Positions 21,170 to 33,519 of a stretch of 64,000 nt of DNA are shown here, piece by piece. The stretch's first letter is position 1; each line of letters starts with the position of its first letter. The stretch is from the NCBI GenBank assembly GCA_027924585.1, contig BSBM01000386.1, positions 5,224,501-5,288,500 of the forward strand. Direction: 5' to 3'. The notes below the pieces were generated by a model, which saw only the letters and a program-made list of their open reading frames with translations, searched no databases and had not been told where the DNA came from. Both the position numbers and the translations under genes were made by a program. Origin of the DNA: Larix kaempferi. Lineage: Eukaryota > Streptophyta > Pinopsida > Pinales > Pinaceae.

Positions 21170-22678
21170 CTATCGCCTAGCCCGTACAATCCTAGGTTGT
21201 CTAATAGCCCTAGCCAGCTGAGTCTGGAAATAGTTCACTGCTCTCACAACCTTTCAAAGTAGTGCGTTGAAGCGCGCAGTCGCTCCAACCGTGTGCACCA
21301 GCATGGGCCACGGCACCTCATCTACCGTCGGCTCAGGAACAACCAATGTCAACCCACTCAGGTTGGTGTAGACTCTGTCCATATCCATGATGGTAGCATG
21401 CACAACTAGATCTACCATTGCTCGCTCTCCTCTATCTCTCCTAGCCAGAAGAGAGGTTCCCACTAGTCATACAGGCCTCACATCTGCACACACATGTTGT
21501 TCATCTGTTTGCACTATATCAAAAAAATCATAAATGCACAAAACTTAAAAAGTTCAAGGGTCGTTTCTTCTTGCCGAGGTCTCCCCATGCTTCTCCCTCA
21601 GGAAGTGGCAAGTTTGGGTCATCCGTGAAGTCAGTACCACTATATGGAAATTCCTCCACCATCAGTAACTGGCCTACCATCCAAGTGAAGAACTCAAGAG
21701 GGAATCCGATGATAGGAACTCCACCATGTCGAGCCATCACATCAGTCCACCTGGCCATGTGTGGATCTCTGAGGTCCCTATCCTCTAGCGGCACTTGGGG
21801 ACACAAAAGGGGAACCCGTTCCAGTAAGAACAAGATCACTATAGAACCATAGCCGAACTACTTAATCTCTCCTCGCTGACACTTTGTCAGCTGAGCTCGT
21901 ACGTTTGCGAGGACCCCCTCACACCAGTTGAAGATATTTGGGGACAAACAGTCCTCCGCATAAAGCATATGTGCTCTAGTGGCTAGGTGAGGAGCTTGAC
22001 TCCCCACCATCCTCGTAATGGTAAATAGAATGGCCCGCAATGGGCACTCCCATACATCTTTAATGCAAATATTCCCGCTAGATGCACGGGCGTTGGGAAC
22101 ACAATGCTGTCGGATCAAATCTTCCACGGTTCGATCACTCCCACGTGATCTAGTGAGTGTCACATTGTTCCCCCTTCAGAATAAACCAGTCAGAAAATAG
22201 ATGTCTTCCACATCTATGTGAATCTCATTCTCACCAATCATAAAGTACTGCTGGGCCGCATCCCAACATTGGAGCATGTGGATCAGTAGTGGAAATTGGG
22301 ATCTCATCCCCTGAATGCAGAAGAACTTGAGAAGCCCATAGTTTCTCAATGCTCCCACACAATTTGGATCGTTTGCAACTTGTTCATCATGTAATTCATG
22401 TTCCCTTTCCCTCCATTCTAGAACCATTATGGATGCTTGGAACATGTCAGCAAGGAGTTTTAACAATGTTAGGACTTGCTTCACCCACTGAAAGTCCCTC
22501 TTTTGAGTTTGGGGATGGACGTCGCCGTCGTCGCACCCCGTTTTTGAAAATAGGGCGACGTCATAGCAGTCCATCTATACTCCATTAGCGACAACTCGGT
22601 CTCATCGCAGTTCCCGAAAAGGCCAACTGCGACGAGCCGAGGGTGCAATGGCCTTTCCCAAATCAACTCAAAACCCAA
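21170..22678 (-). pseudogene. antisense extra ORF of gypsy-1 (plant-mobile-like)
   Basis: Minus-strand frames 22481-22678, 22176-22574, 21858-22163, 21528-21839 and 21254-21463 make a protein-like series of about 450-480 codons broken by a few stops and frameshifts. Recognisable parts are an N-terminal LHPRLVAVGLFG; GENEIHIDVEDIYFLTGL, in the style of plant-mobile or plant-transposon domains; GGVPIIGFPLEFFTWMVGQL; and a C-terminal RAVNYFQTQLARAIRQPR. The opposite strand has no comparable frame. Antisense ORFs in this place are known from several Tat-lineage plant elements. The exact domain call needs a profile search; the function is unknown. Confidence 0.6.
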
Positions 22679-24798
22679 AAAAATGACTGAAAATCAAAAT
22701 TGTAAACCACTATGATTTTGCTAGCTGAATTTTAGGGTTACCTATTCCTGACGGCAGGTGAAATGACTGATCATAGCTCCTGGAATCGACAAATGAAAAT
22801 CTGGCAGCAAATGGCACTATTCCTCCCAAATTTGGCAAATAGAACAATGGTGACTATATTTGGTTTTTATTTCTATTTATAGAACAAATGGAATATTCCT
22901 TTTTCAAATATTTGATGCAGTTATGCTATTTACTATAGTTTGGATTAGTTTTATCATATTTGAACGTTTGGTTGACTATTTGACCTAGTTTCCGAGTGTG
23001 CAGGAGTTGTGAAGTGCCTCTCTACGCCATTTTCATTTTGGAACGGTCATTTCAAGTATGAACACCCCTTGTGAGTTTTTGTCATTTACCCATTTTTTCA
23101 TAGATTGAAATTAATGAGCTTACTCTTTGTTCTTTCTCATGCTCTTGAAACTATGAGAATACATTACCGAGTTACAATTTATCACTTTTCTGGGCTTGTT
23201 AAACTCCTACGGAAAAGGAACCCCCCTGGAGTCTACCGTTAAGCTCTTTTCAGGCTCTCAAAATACGAAAAGATTGCCAAATGAACTTGTCGCGTTCACG
23301 CTTGTAAAAGAATTTGAATGGTCGTCTCCCTGGTGATAGTTTACCCCCTTTTTCAGACCAGGGGGCACTAGTTACGAAAAAGGTATACTCCAGCTGATCA
23401 TGACTGGAAGAGTCCTCTCTCGCATTGTTTTACCCTTTTTCGGGTGATGAGGCTAACTTTACGAAAAAGGACCGTTGGAGTCTTCTTTAGATCTTTTCAG
23501 ACTCTCTAAACATGAAATGACGACCGAGTTTACCTTCTATGGACTTGTTAAACTCTTACATTGAAGGGCCCCCCATGGGACAAACCCCTCCTGTCCTAGG
23601 TTTGAAAAATATTTGGGATTGGACTCGTCTATGAGATGAGCTATACCGAGCATCTGGTTACCCTCATCAAGCTCGTAAAAAACACATGAGGTACTCATCG
23701 TTCATGATGGGGAAAAAGGAAATTTTGTGTGTTACATACCTTGTTAGTGGTATTATGTAGTCGTTCTTGAACATGGCACTCATTTGCATTTTCATACATC
23801 ACTTGGATCATCTGTTTGTCCTCGAGTTCCACTTATTTCTTGAGTCTCGTTACTCCCTTGAGTTATTAAAAGAAATCTTCCATCATCAATCGCATTAGGG
23901 AATGGTGTCATACTCGTCATGTCTATACTGCCAAGTCATGCCATGCCCATGTTCAAGAATATGTCCATCATTTATCATATGTAGTCAGTACGCCCTCCAT
24001 CATGACGATATACTCTGAGTCAGTCTTACATGTTACTGTACCATTTGGTCTACTCTACACAATTTTTTGTTGCATTTTGTGTCGATTGATGGGGGATTTA
24101 TCATGGCCCTCCTTCGACGCATTCATCCTTGTCAACATCAACTCATCATCCAAGGATTGAATCTAGAAACCAATCAAGTGCCTTGGCCCTGCATGCCTCA
24201 ATGGTAGGTTACCTCACTTTCAACGTGAGTTTACATCATTGACTCTTGATTGAAATATTTCGTCTTGCATTCGACTTCAACTCATCTATTCACGCTTGAT
24301 GATATGTACTATGATACCTTGGGAATAATTGAAATCAATGGTGATTTCCCTCAAACTTGTTAACAGTTTACATCAATGGCTGGTAATCAAGTGGTTTCTA
24401 CCATGTTCGACATGAAGACATTTGTAATCACATGGATAGATTCGTATCATTGCGGGTTCATCTTGAAGACCCTGGGGAGTCATGTTTTACCCAGGTTATG
24501 ATGGAGTTTGTATTGAGTTATATCACACAGATCCACATTTTTATTCATCGTGGCTGTGTTATCAGCTCATCATGGATCTACGCTTGTGTCTAGTAGCCAT
24601 GATTGTGTTTAGTCGATCATTACTACCATGGATATGCATTGTATTGGTCGGCAGCCATGTTGTACTTCATATGAGATTGTCAGTTCAGAGTCAGTTGTAT
24701 TGTAACAGTGTCCTTCGTCCAACAAGTCTATTTCCATTTCTTCTATCAAAGCACTTCACCTATCTATCTTCAACAACTTCATGCTTTGGGGGGCATTC
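22679..24798 (+). other. gypsy-1 3' noncoding region and PPT
   Basis: 2.1 kb without a supportable gene. From about 23198 to 23560 blocks such as ACGAAAAAGG, GGAGTCT and CTTTTCAGRCTCTC recur, suggesting decayed internal repeats. It ends in TTTGGGGGGCATTC directly before the 3' LTR, which may include the polypurine tract. Confidence 0.5.
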
Positions 24799-25698
24799 TG
24801 TTACACCCAAAATCTACCCATAATGAGATTTAGTGTATACACCCCTGAATATGTCTTGACTAAGCAATTAACCTGGCAGGATTTGTACCCAGTAGTACTA
24901 GGTTTTGGGAGGTCGTCGCAGGTTGCACTCATGCAACATGCGACATCACAGCTTGCTTCCCTGCAGGGTGTGACGAAGTCAGTTTATGGGAAAAAATAAC
25001 TTCTTCGAGGTTCTTCTCAAAACTTGCTGACTTGGAGGATTATCCCTGACCTCTAGGGGAGTTGGTACTCGATTCCTAACAACTTGGGAGGATTCCCTAT
25101 CTCTCTCCTACCATATCTCAACCTATCCTATCCATACCCTATCCACTTAGTCCTATATAAGAGAAGCTCTACTCCTCTCCAAAAGGAGGAAGTCCATGGT
25201 GTCTACATGCTGGTGAAATCACTCTTGGGAGATATCTACTCATCCTTGAGAGACTCAAGCTTCTTTAGGAGGAAATGGAAAATGGCTTTGTTGGATAAGG
25301 GTTGCAGCATTAAGCCTTGGTTGTAGTTATATATCTCTGCTATGTAATTCCCTATTTTTGCAGTAATTCAAATGCTTCCCACCAATATTGTTCGTGTGTG
25401 TAATGATATTGAGTAGTTTACCTACTAAATTGTTTACTTGGATCGCTTATTGTTTAGATGCCCTTTACTTGTTTCTCTTGTGTCTTGTCTTGACAGGTCT
25501 TGCAGCTTGGATCTGACGACCATGAGACATGGAGAAGCATTTAGGAGAAAGGATAATGAAGTGAAAGGTAAGACATCTAGTACTCGATCCTTAAGAAGAT
25601 CTAGGAAATGAATTCGTAGTCTGTTTTATTTGTTCTAGACTCACATTCATCTAGGGAGATCCGGCTTGCATCCGCTCGAGTGGATTGTCTGATAAATA
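24799..25698 (+). repeat. gypsy-1 3' LTR
   Basis: 900 bp, aligning with 2641-3539. It starts TGTTACACCC and ends GATAAATA (the terminal CA appears mutated to TA) before TSD copy GTAGG at 25699-25703. Confidence 0.9.
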
Positions 25699-25703
25699 GT
25701 AGG

Positions 25704-25937
25704 AGTCTCTTTAGCTTCCCCCAACTCCATGAGCGCCTTCTTGAGCCTATTTTTGGGGCTGACATGTCATAATGGTCAGGTGTAAGAAGTCAGATCTGAA
25801 TTTTGTCATAGGTGTCATAGATGCTTCATTATTGTTGTCATCAGACTAGGGAATCTATCCCAAGTGTCCACTAGTCTCCAATTTGACTCTTCCTCTTCCA
25901 TGGAGGTTACTATTCCATCACATTTCGACCTAAGATG
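25704..25937 (-). mobile_element. TE0 5' LTR, middle piece
   Basis: 234 bp lying between the gypsy-1 TSD and the copia A2 TSD (AGATG, 25933-25937). Noncoding. Taking out both inserts joins it to 2640 and 33520 as continuous DNA. Confidence 0.5.
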
Positions 25938-26587
25938 TGTTAAATTTTCAGAATTTACTTCAATATGATCTAGGATCTTAACTGAGAGAACAACATGTAC
26001 AGCATATCTACAGCATATCAATCATGGAGACAATAATGCAAGCACACAAGAGACACAAAGATTTACTTGGGGAAAACCATAAAGGTGAAAAACCCCAATA
26101 ACTTCCTCAGAGATAGATAGAGCAATGATACAACCAACCAAGAGAGATAGCCATAACCTATCAGCAATCCTCCTCCTCCATAAGTGCGCCTCTCCTCCTT
26201 GAGAGCATGTGTGAGAAGTGAGTGAGCAAATAGAGTGCCTCCCGCACTCTATTTATACTTGACTTGACTTGCCTTTTTTACCTAACTCATGTAGGCTCGA
26301 ACTTTACCACATAACATAATGCTGAGTGGGCCGACCCCCAATAGGGTGGTCTAATAACCCTTTGACCCACATGGCCGACCCCTAATAGGGTGGTCTAATA
26401 ACCCTTTGACCCACATGACTTATACAGGGCCGACCCCAAACAAGGTGGTCTAATAACCCATCAAGTATAAGTTACGATACTTACAATATAAATAACGACA
26501 CTTCCTTATAGAGGAATAATACCATCTCTATAGGAATACAATATACATATATGTGAAATACATTCCGAAGTTACATATACATCAACA
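25938..26587 (-). repeat. copia A2 3' LTR
   Basis: On the plus strand it begins TGTTAAAT and ends CATCAACA. It is followed by CTCCCTCTT (26588-26596), the complement of the polypurine tract AAGAGGGAG. Confidence 0.92.
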
Positions 26588-26835
26588 CTCCCTCTTAACT
26601 AGGAAGGTATTTCTCAGCACAGTTCTTCTAGCACAAGTCATCTTCTCTGGATCATCGTCACTAGATAATCGTCATCAAGTCATCATCATCGTCACTGCTG
26701 CTGCTATCTCAATCAATCTCTGAATCTACTCGTCATAGGAAGTTCTACAGAGCCAGTCCTTTTTCATACTGGATGTAGGCCCACCACCTGCAGGTCTTCA
26801 TCATCACTGGCCATACTGTGGAATCCTCAGGACTT

Positions 26836-27625
26836 ATTACGTGCGTCACAAAACCTCGAAAGAGCATCCTAGGATGTTACGGGTACACAACTCCGACCTG
26901 TAGGATCTCCCAGGGCGCTATTACATGTGACCCCACCACAAAACCTCGAAAGAGCATCTCAGGATGTTACGGGTACACAACTCCGACCTGAAATCTCCCA
27001 GGGCACAAATTATATGTGGTCCACCACAAAACCTCGCAAGAGCATCTCAGGATGTTACGGGTACACAACTCCGACCTGAAATCTCCCAGGGCACAAATTA
27101 CATGTGGTCCACCACAAAACCTCGCAAGAGCATATCAGGATGTTACGGGTACACAACTCCGACCTGAAATCTCCCAGGGCACAAATTATATGTGGTCCAC
27201 CACAAAACCTCGCAAGAGCATCTCAGGATGTTACGGGTACACAACTCCGACCTGAAATCTCCCAGGGCACAAATTACATGTGGTCCACCACAAAACCTCG
27301 CAAGAGCATATCAGGATGTTACGGGTACACAACTCCGACCTGAAATCTCCCAGGGCGCTATTACATGTGGTCATGGCAAAACCTCGAAAGAGCATCTCAG
27401 GATGTTACGGGTACACAACTCCCACCTGAAATCTCCCAGGGCCCAAATTACATGCCATAGGACAAAACCTCGCAAGAGCATCTCAGGATGTTACGGGTAC
27501 ACAACTCCGACCTGAGATCTCCCAGGGCACAAATTACATGTCCTCCCAGAGCAATGTATCGAAAGAGCATCCCAGGCTGTTACGGGTACACAACTCCGAC
27601 CTATAGGATCTCCCAGACATGCTCA
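26836..27625 (-). repeat. 88-bp minisatellite, ~9 copies, copia A2
   Basis: AGGATGTTAC (or one-base variants) occurs at 26871, 26961, 27049, 27137, 27225, 27313, 27399, 27485 and 27574, giving spacings of 86-90 bp, mostly 88. Units contain CTCCCAGGGC and AAAACCTCG. Plus-strand ORFs here (26964-27757) are products of the repetition. A1 has a different array in this position. Confidence 0.92.
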
Positions 27626-27639
27626 TCTGCACAACCTGA

Positions 27640-28394
27640 TCCACGGCCACAGAGTATCAACCTGATACTCACCATACATCATCCTGATGTACTCATGATC
27701 GTCCTGATCATCATCACTGCAACGTCCTGCTGCATGTCATCTGGAGCAACATCCTGAAGCTCACCATCCATGATCATCCTGATCATCATCACTGCAACGT
27801 CCTGCTGCATGTCATCTGGAGCAACATCCTGAAGCTCGTCATCTATGATCATCCTGATCATCACTGCAACATCCTGCTGCATGATCCACCTGATCATCAA
27901 TGCATCTTCCTGATGCATACCAAGTATCATACATGATCCTCCTGATCATCAATGTATCCACCTGATACAAATACATGATACATATCATCATACATGATCC
28001 TCCTGATCATCAATGCATCTACCTGATGCATACCAAGTATCTACCTGATACATATCATCATACATGATCCTCCTGATCATCAATGTATCCACCTGATACA
28101 AATACAAATACATGATACATATCACCATACATGATCCACCTGATCATACAATGTATCCACCTGATACATATACAGATACATGGTCCAAGCATCCAACATG
28201 ATGCATAAACAATACATACACATGATCCAACTGATCATATCCTGCATCCAACATGATGCGTACATACATACATAAAATGATCCAACTGATCATATCCAGC
28301 ATCCAACATGATGCGTACATACATACATAAAATGATCCAACTGATCATATCAAGCAGAAACTAGAACATCATCCTGATGCTCATCATCCAACGC
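27640..28394 (-). repeat. ATGATCCACCTGATCAT-type low-complexity tract, copia A2
   Basis: Short degenerate repeats, including a roughly 75-bp unit about three times (27694-27860, with CTGCTGCATGTCATCTGG) and a 57-bp unit twice (about 28240-28350, with GATGCGTACATACATACATA). It is the counterpart of A1 13015-13612. Confidence 0.75.
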
Positions 28395-29843
28395 TTACAT
28401 CCACAGCCATGTGAAGGATCCTCCTCCCAACATGCTTGGAATGGCTTCAGCAAATGTGTCCATCACTTCTTCCTCGAAGTGTCCTCGATCTTGAAGAACG
28501 CCAAGCCTCTCTCTGAAGTACTCGAACTTCACCCTGGCTAGTGGCTTCGTCAGCACATCTGCAATCTGCTCGTCCGTCGCAACATACAGGAGCTTTACAG
28601 CTCCTCTCTGCACCATATCCCTGATATAGTGATATTTGATCTCTATGTGTTTCGACCTGTCATGAAACACTGGGTTCTCGGACAGCTTCACACAACTCTG
28701 GTTATCACAGAAGATACCAGTAGCCTCCAACGGGAGATCAAATAACTCAGACAATAGCTTCCGTAGCCATACTGCTTCACAACTAGCTGAACAGGCTGCA
28801 ACATACTCTGCCTCAGCTGTACTCAACGCTACGCAGCACTGCTTCCTGCTAAACCAAGAGATCACACCTGATCCCATACTGAAGCAACACCCAGATGTGC
28901 TCTTCTTATCTGCAGCACTGCCAGCCCAATCTGAATCAACATAACCCTGCAGGTTAAACTTTTGATTCGCCTCATATCTGAGCCCATAATCCACTGTACC
29001 CTTCAGGTACCTCAGAACATGCTTTACAGCAACCAGGTGAAAACTCCTCGGATCCGTCAGGAACTGGCTCAATGTGTTCACAGTAAAGCAAATATCTGGT
29101 CTCGTGTTCGTCAGGTACATCAAGGACCCAATAATCTGACGATACATAGAAACATCAACTGGCTCAGATGAAGCATCACATAGAAGCTTCATATTCGATG
29201 CCATAGGTGTGGCCATGGCCTTGCAATCCATCATCCTGAACCTCTTCAGGATCTCTTACTGCATACTTCCCTTGTCCAAGGAAGATTCTATCTGCACTCT
29301 GCCACACCTCCATGCCAAAAACAAATAGTGCATCATCCCCAAGTTCTTCATCTCGAACTCGGTAGTAAGCTTCGGCTGCATGTCGGCAATCAATCTATCT
29401 TCACCTGTAACAAACAGGTTATCCGCATACACTGGATTGCCTTCCTCAACCTTGTAGTAAAGGTTGGAATCCGCTTTACTCTTGGTAAAGCCCAAACTGG
29501 ATAGAAAGCTGTCTATCCTACCATACCAAGTTCTGCACATATATGTGACTACACCATGCTGTCTTGAAATCCATCTGGTGCATCTTCTATTTCATCACTT
29601 TTATATTTCTCAATGTTGCCATCTGCAACATGCTTGATCTGATAATTCCATTTGGAAGTCATAGCAAACTTCCCTTCATGTCTTGGGATTACATCCCAAA
29701 CATCATTCTTCATGATCGACGGATCATGGCATTTCATTTCTTCATCCCAGATCCTGGGAACTTCAATATCTTCAATAGATATCTTTGTTGCTGGAACAAA
29801 ATGTTGTAGTTCTTCTTTTGTAGGAGATGGCATACGATCTTTC
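28395..29843 (-). pseudogene. copia A2 RT-RNase H pseudogene
   Basis: The pol block starts after an acceptor-like TTGTGTAG at 29843. The N-terminal RT piece (29549-29843) has VWDVIPRHEGK and is truncated. The middle piece (29256-29540) has the same CR|TWYGR deletion as A1, and the active site reads YADN where YVDD or YMDD is usual, so RT is dead. A 1-nt insertion near 29253 shifts the frame. The last piece (28395-29234) is an open 279-codon RNase H and tail with DSDWAG, EAEYVAACSAS and SKHIEIKYHYIRD. A late indel sends the frame past its normal stop. Confidence 0.88.
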
Positions 29844-30947
29844 CTACACAACAAGTTAAATTGCATGATTAGAAAACATCTCATAGTTTTCAGAACAAAT
29901 TCTTACACATAAATAAATATGTCATACAGTCATGCAATTATCTTAGCCAATGCTTCAATACAACATTTATCCATATCCCGTAACTTTCTAGATGCCTTCC
30001 AATCTCTACCAGAACATTGTTAAGAGTGTGCACAACTCCCAACATGTCAGCAAAGAGGTTTCATTCTAGATAAGTAGCAATGGAATGTTGTACAGTGCCA
30101 TAGGCCACTTACCCATGTATATTAGTAGTATATTGTTCATCAATGCAACTATTCTAATATGCACAATACATATCCTAAGTCTAGGAACATGAGCATATAC
30201 ATCATTGAACAATTTTACTTAAACAAACACATATGCAAGAAAGGATAATTAAAATACTTATCTTTGTTTGTTCGTTGGGTGGATTCCCTCTGAGTCTTTG
30301 CTTCCTTACAGGAGCTGCTGGAGTCCTAATCTGAAGTAGCTTCTTCTACACCTTTCTGTTGTGGAATGTAGAGAGATGGACAACTCCCTCTGAATATCTA
30401 CATCCTTGCATAAACCACTGGAGTGTACTCCCTCTTGATCTTTGCTTCCTGAATTACCTGTTCTTGAATCTCATATTCATCCTTGGTCCCTATGCATGCT
30501 TATTAGTATCATGAATGTGTTATCCTTGTGATCTCATATAAAATCATACATTCATTAGTATACTATTAAAACACAATAATCTCAAGCATGTATAGTCATG
30601 ATCATTTCAAACAGAAATAATAAGCATTAGCATTCAAGGTTTATGTAGGATTCTTATGGTTAGTCAAATCATAAGAAACATAACATGTCTAAACCTGTAA
30701 TCTATGACTCTTCAGGTTAGTTGAATCATCAATCAAGATAAGAGATATAAAATGCATAAAACCTGTGATTATTCAAACCTATACCATCATGATTCTTCTG
30801 GTTAGTCATATCATCAATTATGGTAAGAAACATAAATGCATACAATCCTGATTATTCAAACCTATGACTTCATGAATAATCATTATCAACAACAGTATAA
30901 GATCCTAACACAAGGTAGGATTCTATCTTGATATAGGAAAAACATAC
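29844..30947 (-). other. copia A2 intron-like spacer
   Basis: A/T-rich and colinear with A1 10487-11513, including the acceptor-like end and the CAACGAACAA/GGGAGTCCACCC-type purine segment near 30275. No gene. Confidence 0.55.
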
Positions 30948-31491
30948 CTGGATTAGCATGCTAGCTATTTACGTCTAACATACTCACATGATGTCTTCTT
31001 GTTCTTCTTCAATGACTTGTGCTAGTAACCTGTATGTCTCATAGGTTAACTATTACAAAACCAAGTTATACATACCTCGTAAATGGATCTTCTATGAGAT
31101 CCATGACAATGGATGAATCTTTGTCCTCATGTTATCATGATCATATGTTCTTGAACTGGAACATGATTTGTCTTCCTTGGTGTACCTTTCATGTTAGTAG
31201 ATAACATAAACTTCATACAACAGCATAATGCATTAGTACAATCATAAGTGTCAACACCTTAACCAATGAATATCTTCTATCATGCATTCATAATTTTGTC
31301 AAGGTGATACGACAAATCTAAAATCAAAATTGTACTAACCGTAATAACATGAAGACAAACATACCATAGACTTAATCATGGACAAATATCGAAACATACC
31401 TCGATGAGTCATACCTATCGAGATCGCTTGTAATCTTCTTATATAAGGCCTTAGCCTCATCTCCCTCTGAAACAGGAACTTCTTCACTCAT
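30948..31491 (-). pseudogene. copia A2 exon-like blocks 1-3
   Basis: Three coding-like blocks in minus order lie at 31400-31491 (starting at an ATG and ending AG|GTATGT), 31076-31185 (AAAG|G to GAG|GTATGT) and 30948-31029 (CAG|G to CAG|GTATGT). They match A1 blocks 1-3 boundary for boundary. Block 1 is open here (MSEEVPVSEGDEAKAL) where A1 has a TAA. Block 2 has gained 2 nt and block 3 one, so the joined frame is broken. The conserved donor and acceptor sequences suggest real splicing of the element RNA at some time. Confidence 0.5.
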
Positions 31492-32847
31492 GCAGATGAT
31501 CAATCCATCTTCTTCTAGGATTAACCCAATCCACTTGATTTGCAAGAACTGGACCTTGAGCTGGATATGGGTTTGTCAGAGAAACCCCAAGAATTCAAAC
31601 TTCTGACAGGATAGAAATATGTGCCTTGATGAGCTGATCAAGCTGGTATATTCAAAATTTGAAAACTGCAAAGTTTCACTCCTCAATTTTGCCTTTGAAA
31701 CTTCCAGATTCGCTGGACGTGACTCTGAACTGGGGTTTGATGAAGCCCACTCTTCTACCCAATCAAAATGTTTGATCCAAAGCTCTAAGCTTCTATTTTT
31801 CTGAGGAGCTTCCAGCCGTGGTCACAGATTTCAAAAATTCCCATTTTTACAGAAGCCCTAATTTTCCATTTTTCTGATCAAAGTCCCGAACTAGGGTCTG
31901 ATCAAACCCGGCCTTCTACCCAGCCAAAAATTCTGATCTTGGTCTCTAAATTTCTATTTTGATGAGTAGCATCCAGCCGTGGTCTCCGATTACAAAAATT
32001 TCAACTTTCTTCAAAGCCCTAAATTCCGGAAGCCATGAATGAAGGTACCAAAAAAATAATTCTGTTTCGACAGAAATATGTACCTGATTGTTTCTGGTGT
32101 AACTCTGAAATTTTTGATCCACAGGGTCTGAAAACGTTTTCTGACATAGCCTGACCTGTTAGCTTTCCATCCTGATAGGTCTGACCTCAATTGGATGTTC
32201 TGAGAGAGAGTTATGCCAAATGTCGCAACGTTACCTGTTTTGGGAAAATACAGGAGAGAGAACTTGTACGGCGTGCCACGTGTCACTGTTTGACCTTCGG
32301 CCTCTGAAAAAGTTTTCTGAGATATCTCGGCCTATTATCTTTCCATCCTGACAGGTCTGACCTCAATTGGATTCTCTGAGAGAGAGATATGCCAAGTGTC
32401 GCAACGTGACCTGTTTATGGGATAATACAGGAGAGCGAACTTGTACGGCGTGACACGTGTCACTGTTTGACCTTCGGCCTCTGAAAACGTTTTCTGAGAT
32501 AGCTCGGCCTGTGTACTACCTGTCACTTTTCACGAAATTTCATTTGGATCTTCCTAGCCCAAGTTGTGACCTTTTTCCCAAGGTCACCTGATTTTGACTC
32601 AGATCTGGAAGAGGCAGAAACCCTATATTGTACAGATCATAAATCACAAAGTACAACGAATTAGAGGTTGTCCTTTGGACACAAGATACCTGGAGATCTT
32701 ATCTTTGGCCTGTAACAATTTCAGATCCGAAAACTTCTCCAAAACGGATTTATAGCGAAAGTGCTACGATGACTGGTTTTTGCTATATCAAGCCCTAGCA
32801 TCGTAAGTGCAACAAGTGTCATACATGCCATATCATGCCTTCTTTCA
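31492..32847 (-). other. copia A2 leader with 176-bp tandem duplication
   Basis: The untranslated leader, homologous to A1 8789-9895. CTTTCCATCCTGA starts two head-to-tail copies at 32163 and 32339 (period 176 bp). A1 has the unit once. Confidence 0.7.
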
Positions 32848-32864
32848 GGCTAGCTCTGATACCA
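32848..32864 (-). promoter_or_regulatory. primer binding site (tRNA-iMet), copia A2
   Basis: Minus-strand TGGTATCAGAGCTAGCC directly follows the 5' LTR. Confidence 0.9.
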
Positions 32865-33514
32865 TGTTAAATTTTCAGAATTTACTTCAATATGATCTAG
32901 GATCTTAACTGAGAGAACAACATGTACAGCATATCTACAGCATATCAATCATGGAGACAATAATGCAAGCACACAAGAGACACAAAGATTTACTTGGGGA
33001 AAACCATAAAGGTGAAAAACCCCAATAACTTCCTCAGAGATAGATAGAGCAATGATACAACCAACCAAGAGAGATAGCCATAACCTATCAGCAATCCTCC
33101 TCCTCCATAAGTGCGCCTCTCCTCCTTGAGAGCATGTGTGAGAAGTGAGTGAGCAAATAGAGTGCCTCCCGCACTCTATTTATACTTGACTTGACTTGCC
33201 TTTTTTACCTAACTCATGTAGGCTCGAACTTTACCACATAACATAATGCTGAGTGGGCCGACTCCCAATAGGGTGGTCTAATAACCCTTTGACCCACATG
33301 GCCGACCCCTAATAGGGTGGTCTAATAACCCTTTGACCCACATGACTTATACAGGGCCGACCCCAAACAAGGTGGTCTAATAACCCATCAAGTATAAGTT
33401 ACGATACTTACAATATAAATAACGACACTTCCTTATAGAGGAATAATACCATCTCTATAGGAATACAATATACATATATGTGAAATACATTCCGAAGTTA
33501 CATATACATCAACA
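32865..33514 (-). repeat. copia A2 5' LTR
   Basis: 650 bp, with one substitution relative to 25938-26587 by eye. It holds the TATA box (minus TATAAATA near 33180) and tandem GGTTATTAGACCACC units upstream of it. Confidence 0.92.
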
Positions 33515-33519
33515 AGATG

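Larger units (their letters stand above)
2641..25698 (+). mobile_element. gypsy-1: full-length, nested Ty3/gypsy element
   Basis: Two related LTRs (2641-3539 and 24799-25698) begin TGTTACACCC and end GATAAACA or GATAAATA. They are flanked by the 5-bp duplication GTAGG (2636-2640 and 25699-25703). Internal order is leader, gag, PR, RT, RNase H, IN, second RNase H, antisense ORF, G-rich tract (GGGGGG at about 24788-24793) and 3' LTR. Removing copia A1 and the 1.3-kb insert leaves roughly 14.7 kb. The LTRs differ at many positions and the pol frame has many stops, so the insertion is old relative to gypsy-2. Confidence 0.9.
25938..33514 (-). mobile_element. copia A2: recent non-autonomous copia element
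   Basis: Minus orientation. LTRs 25938-26587 and 32865-33514 are each 650 bp, and I find one difference between them (near 26335 against 33262). AGATG is duplicated at 25933-25937 and 33515-33519. It has the same family plan as A1: gag scrap, exon-like blocks, RT-RH with the same 13-residue deletion, and a repeat-rich 3' region. Protease and integrase are absent, so it must have moved using another element's proteins. Confidence 0.93.

Noticed and set aside
26964-27757. Plus-strand ORFs of 67-107 codons with identical blocks
   Set aside because: Translation of the 88-bp array in copia A2; no independent coding evidence.
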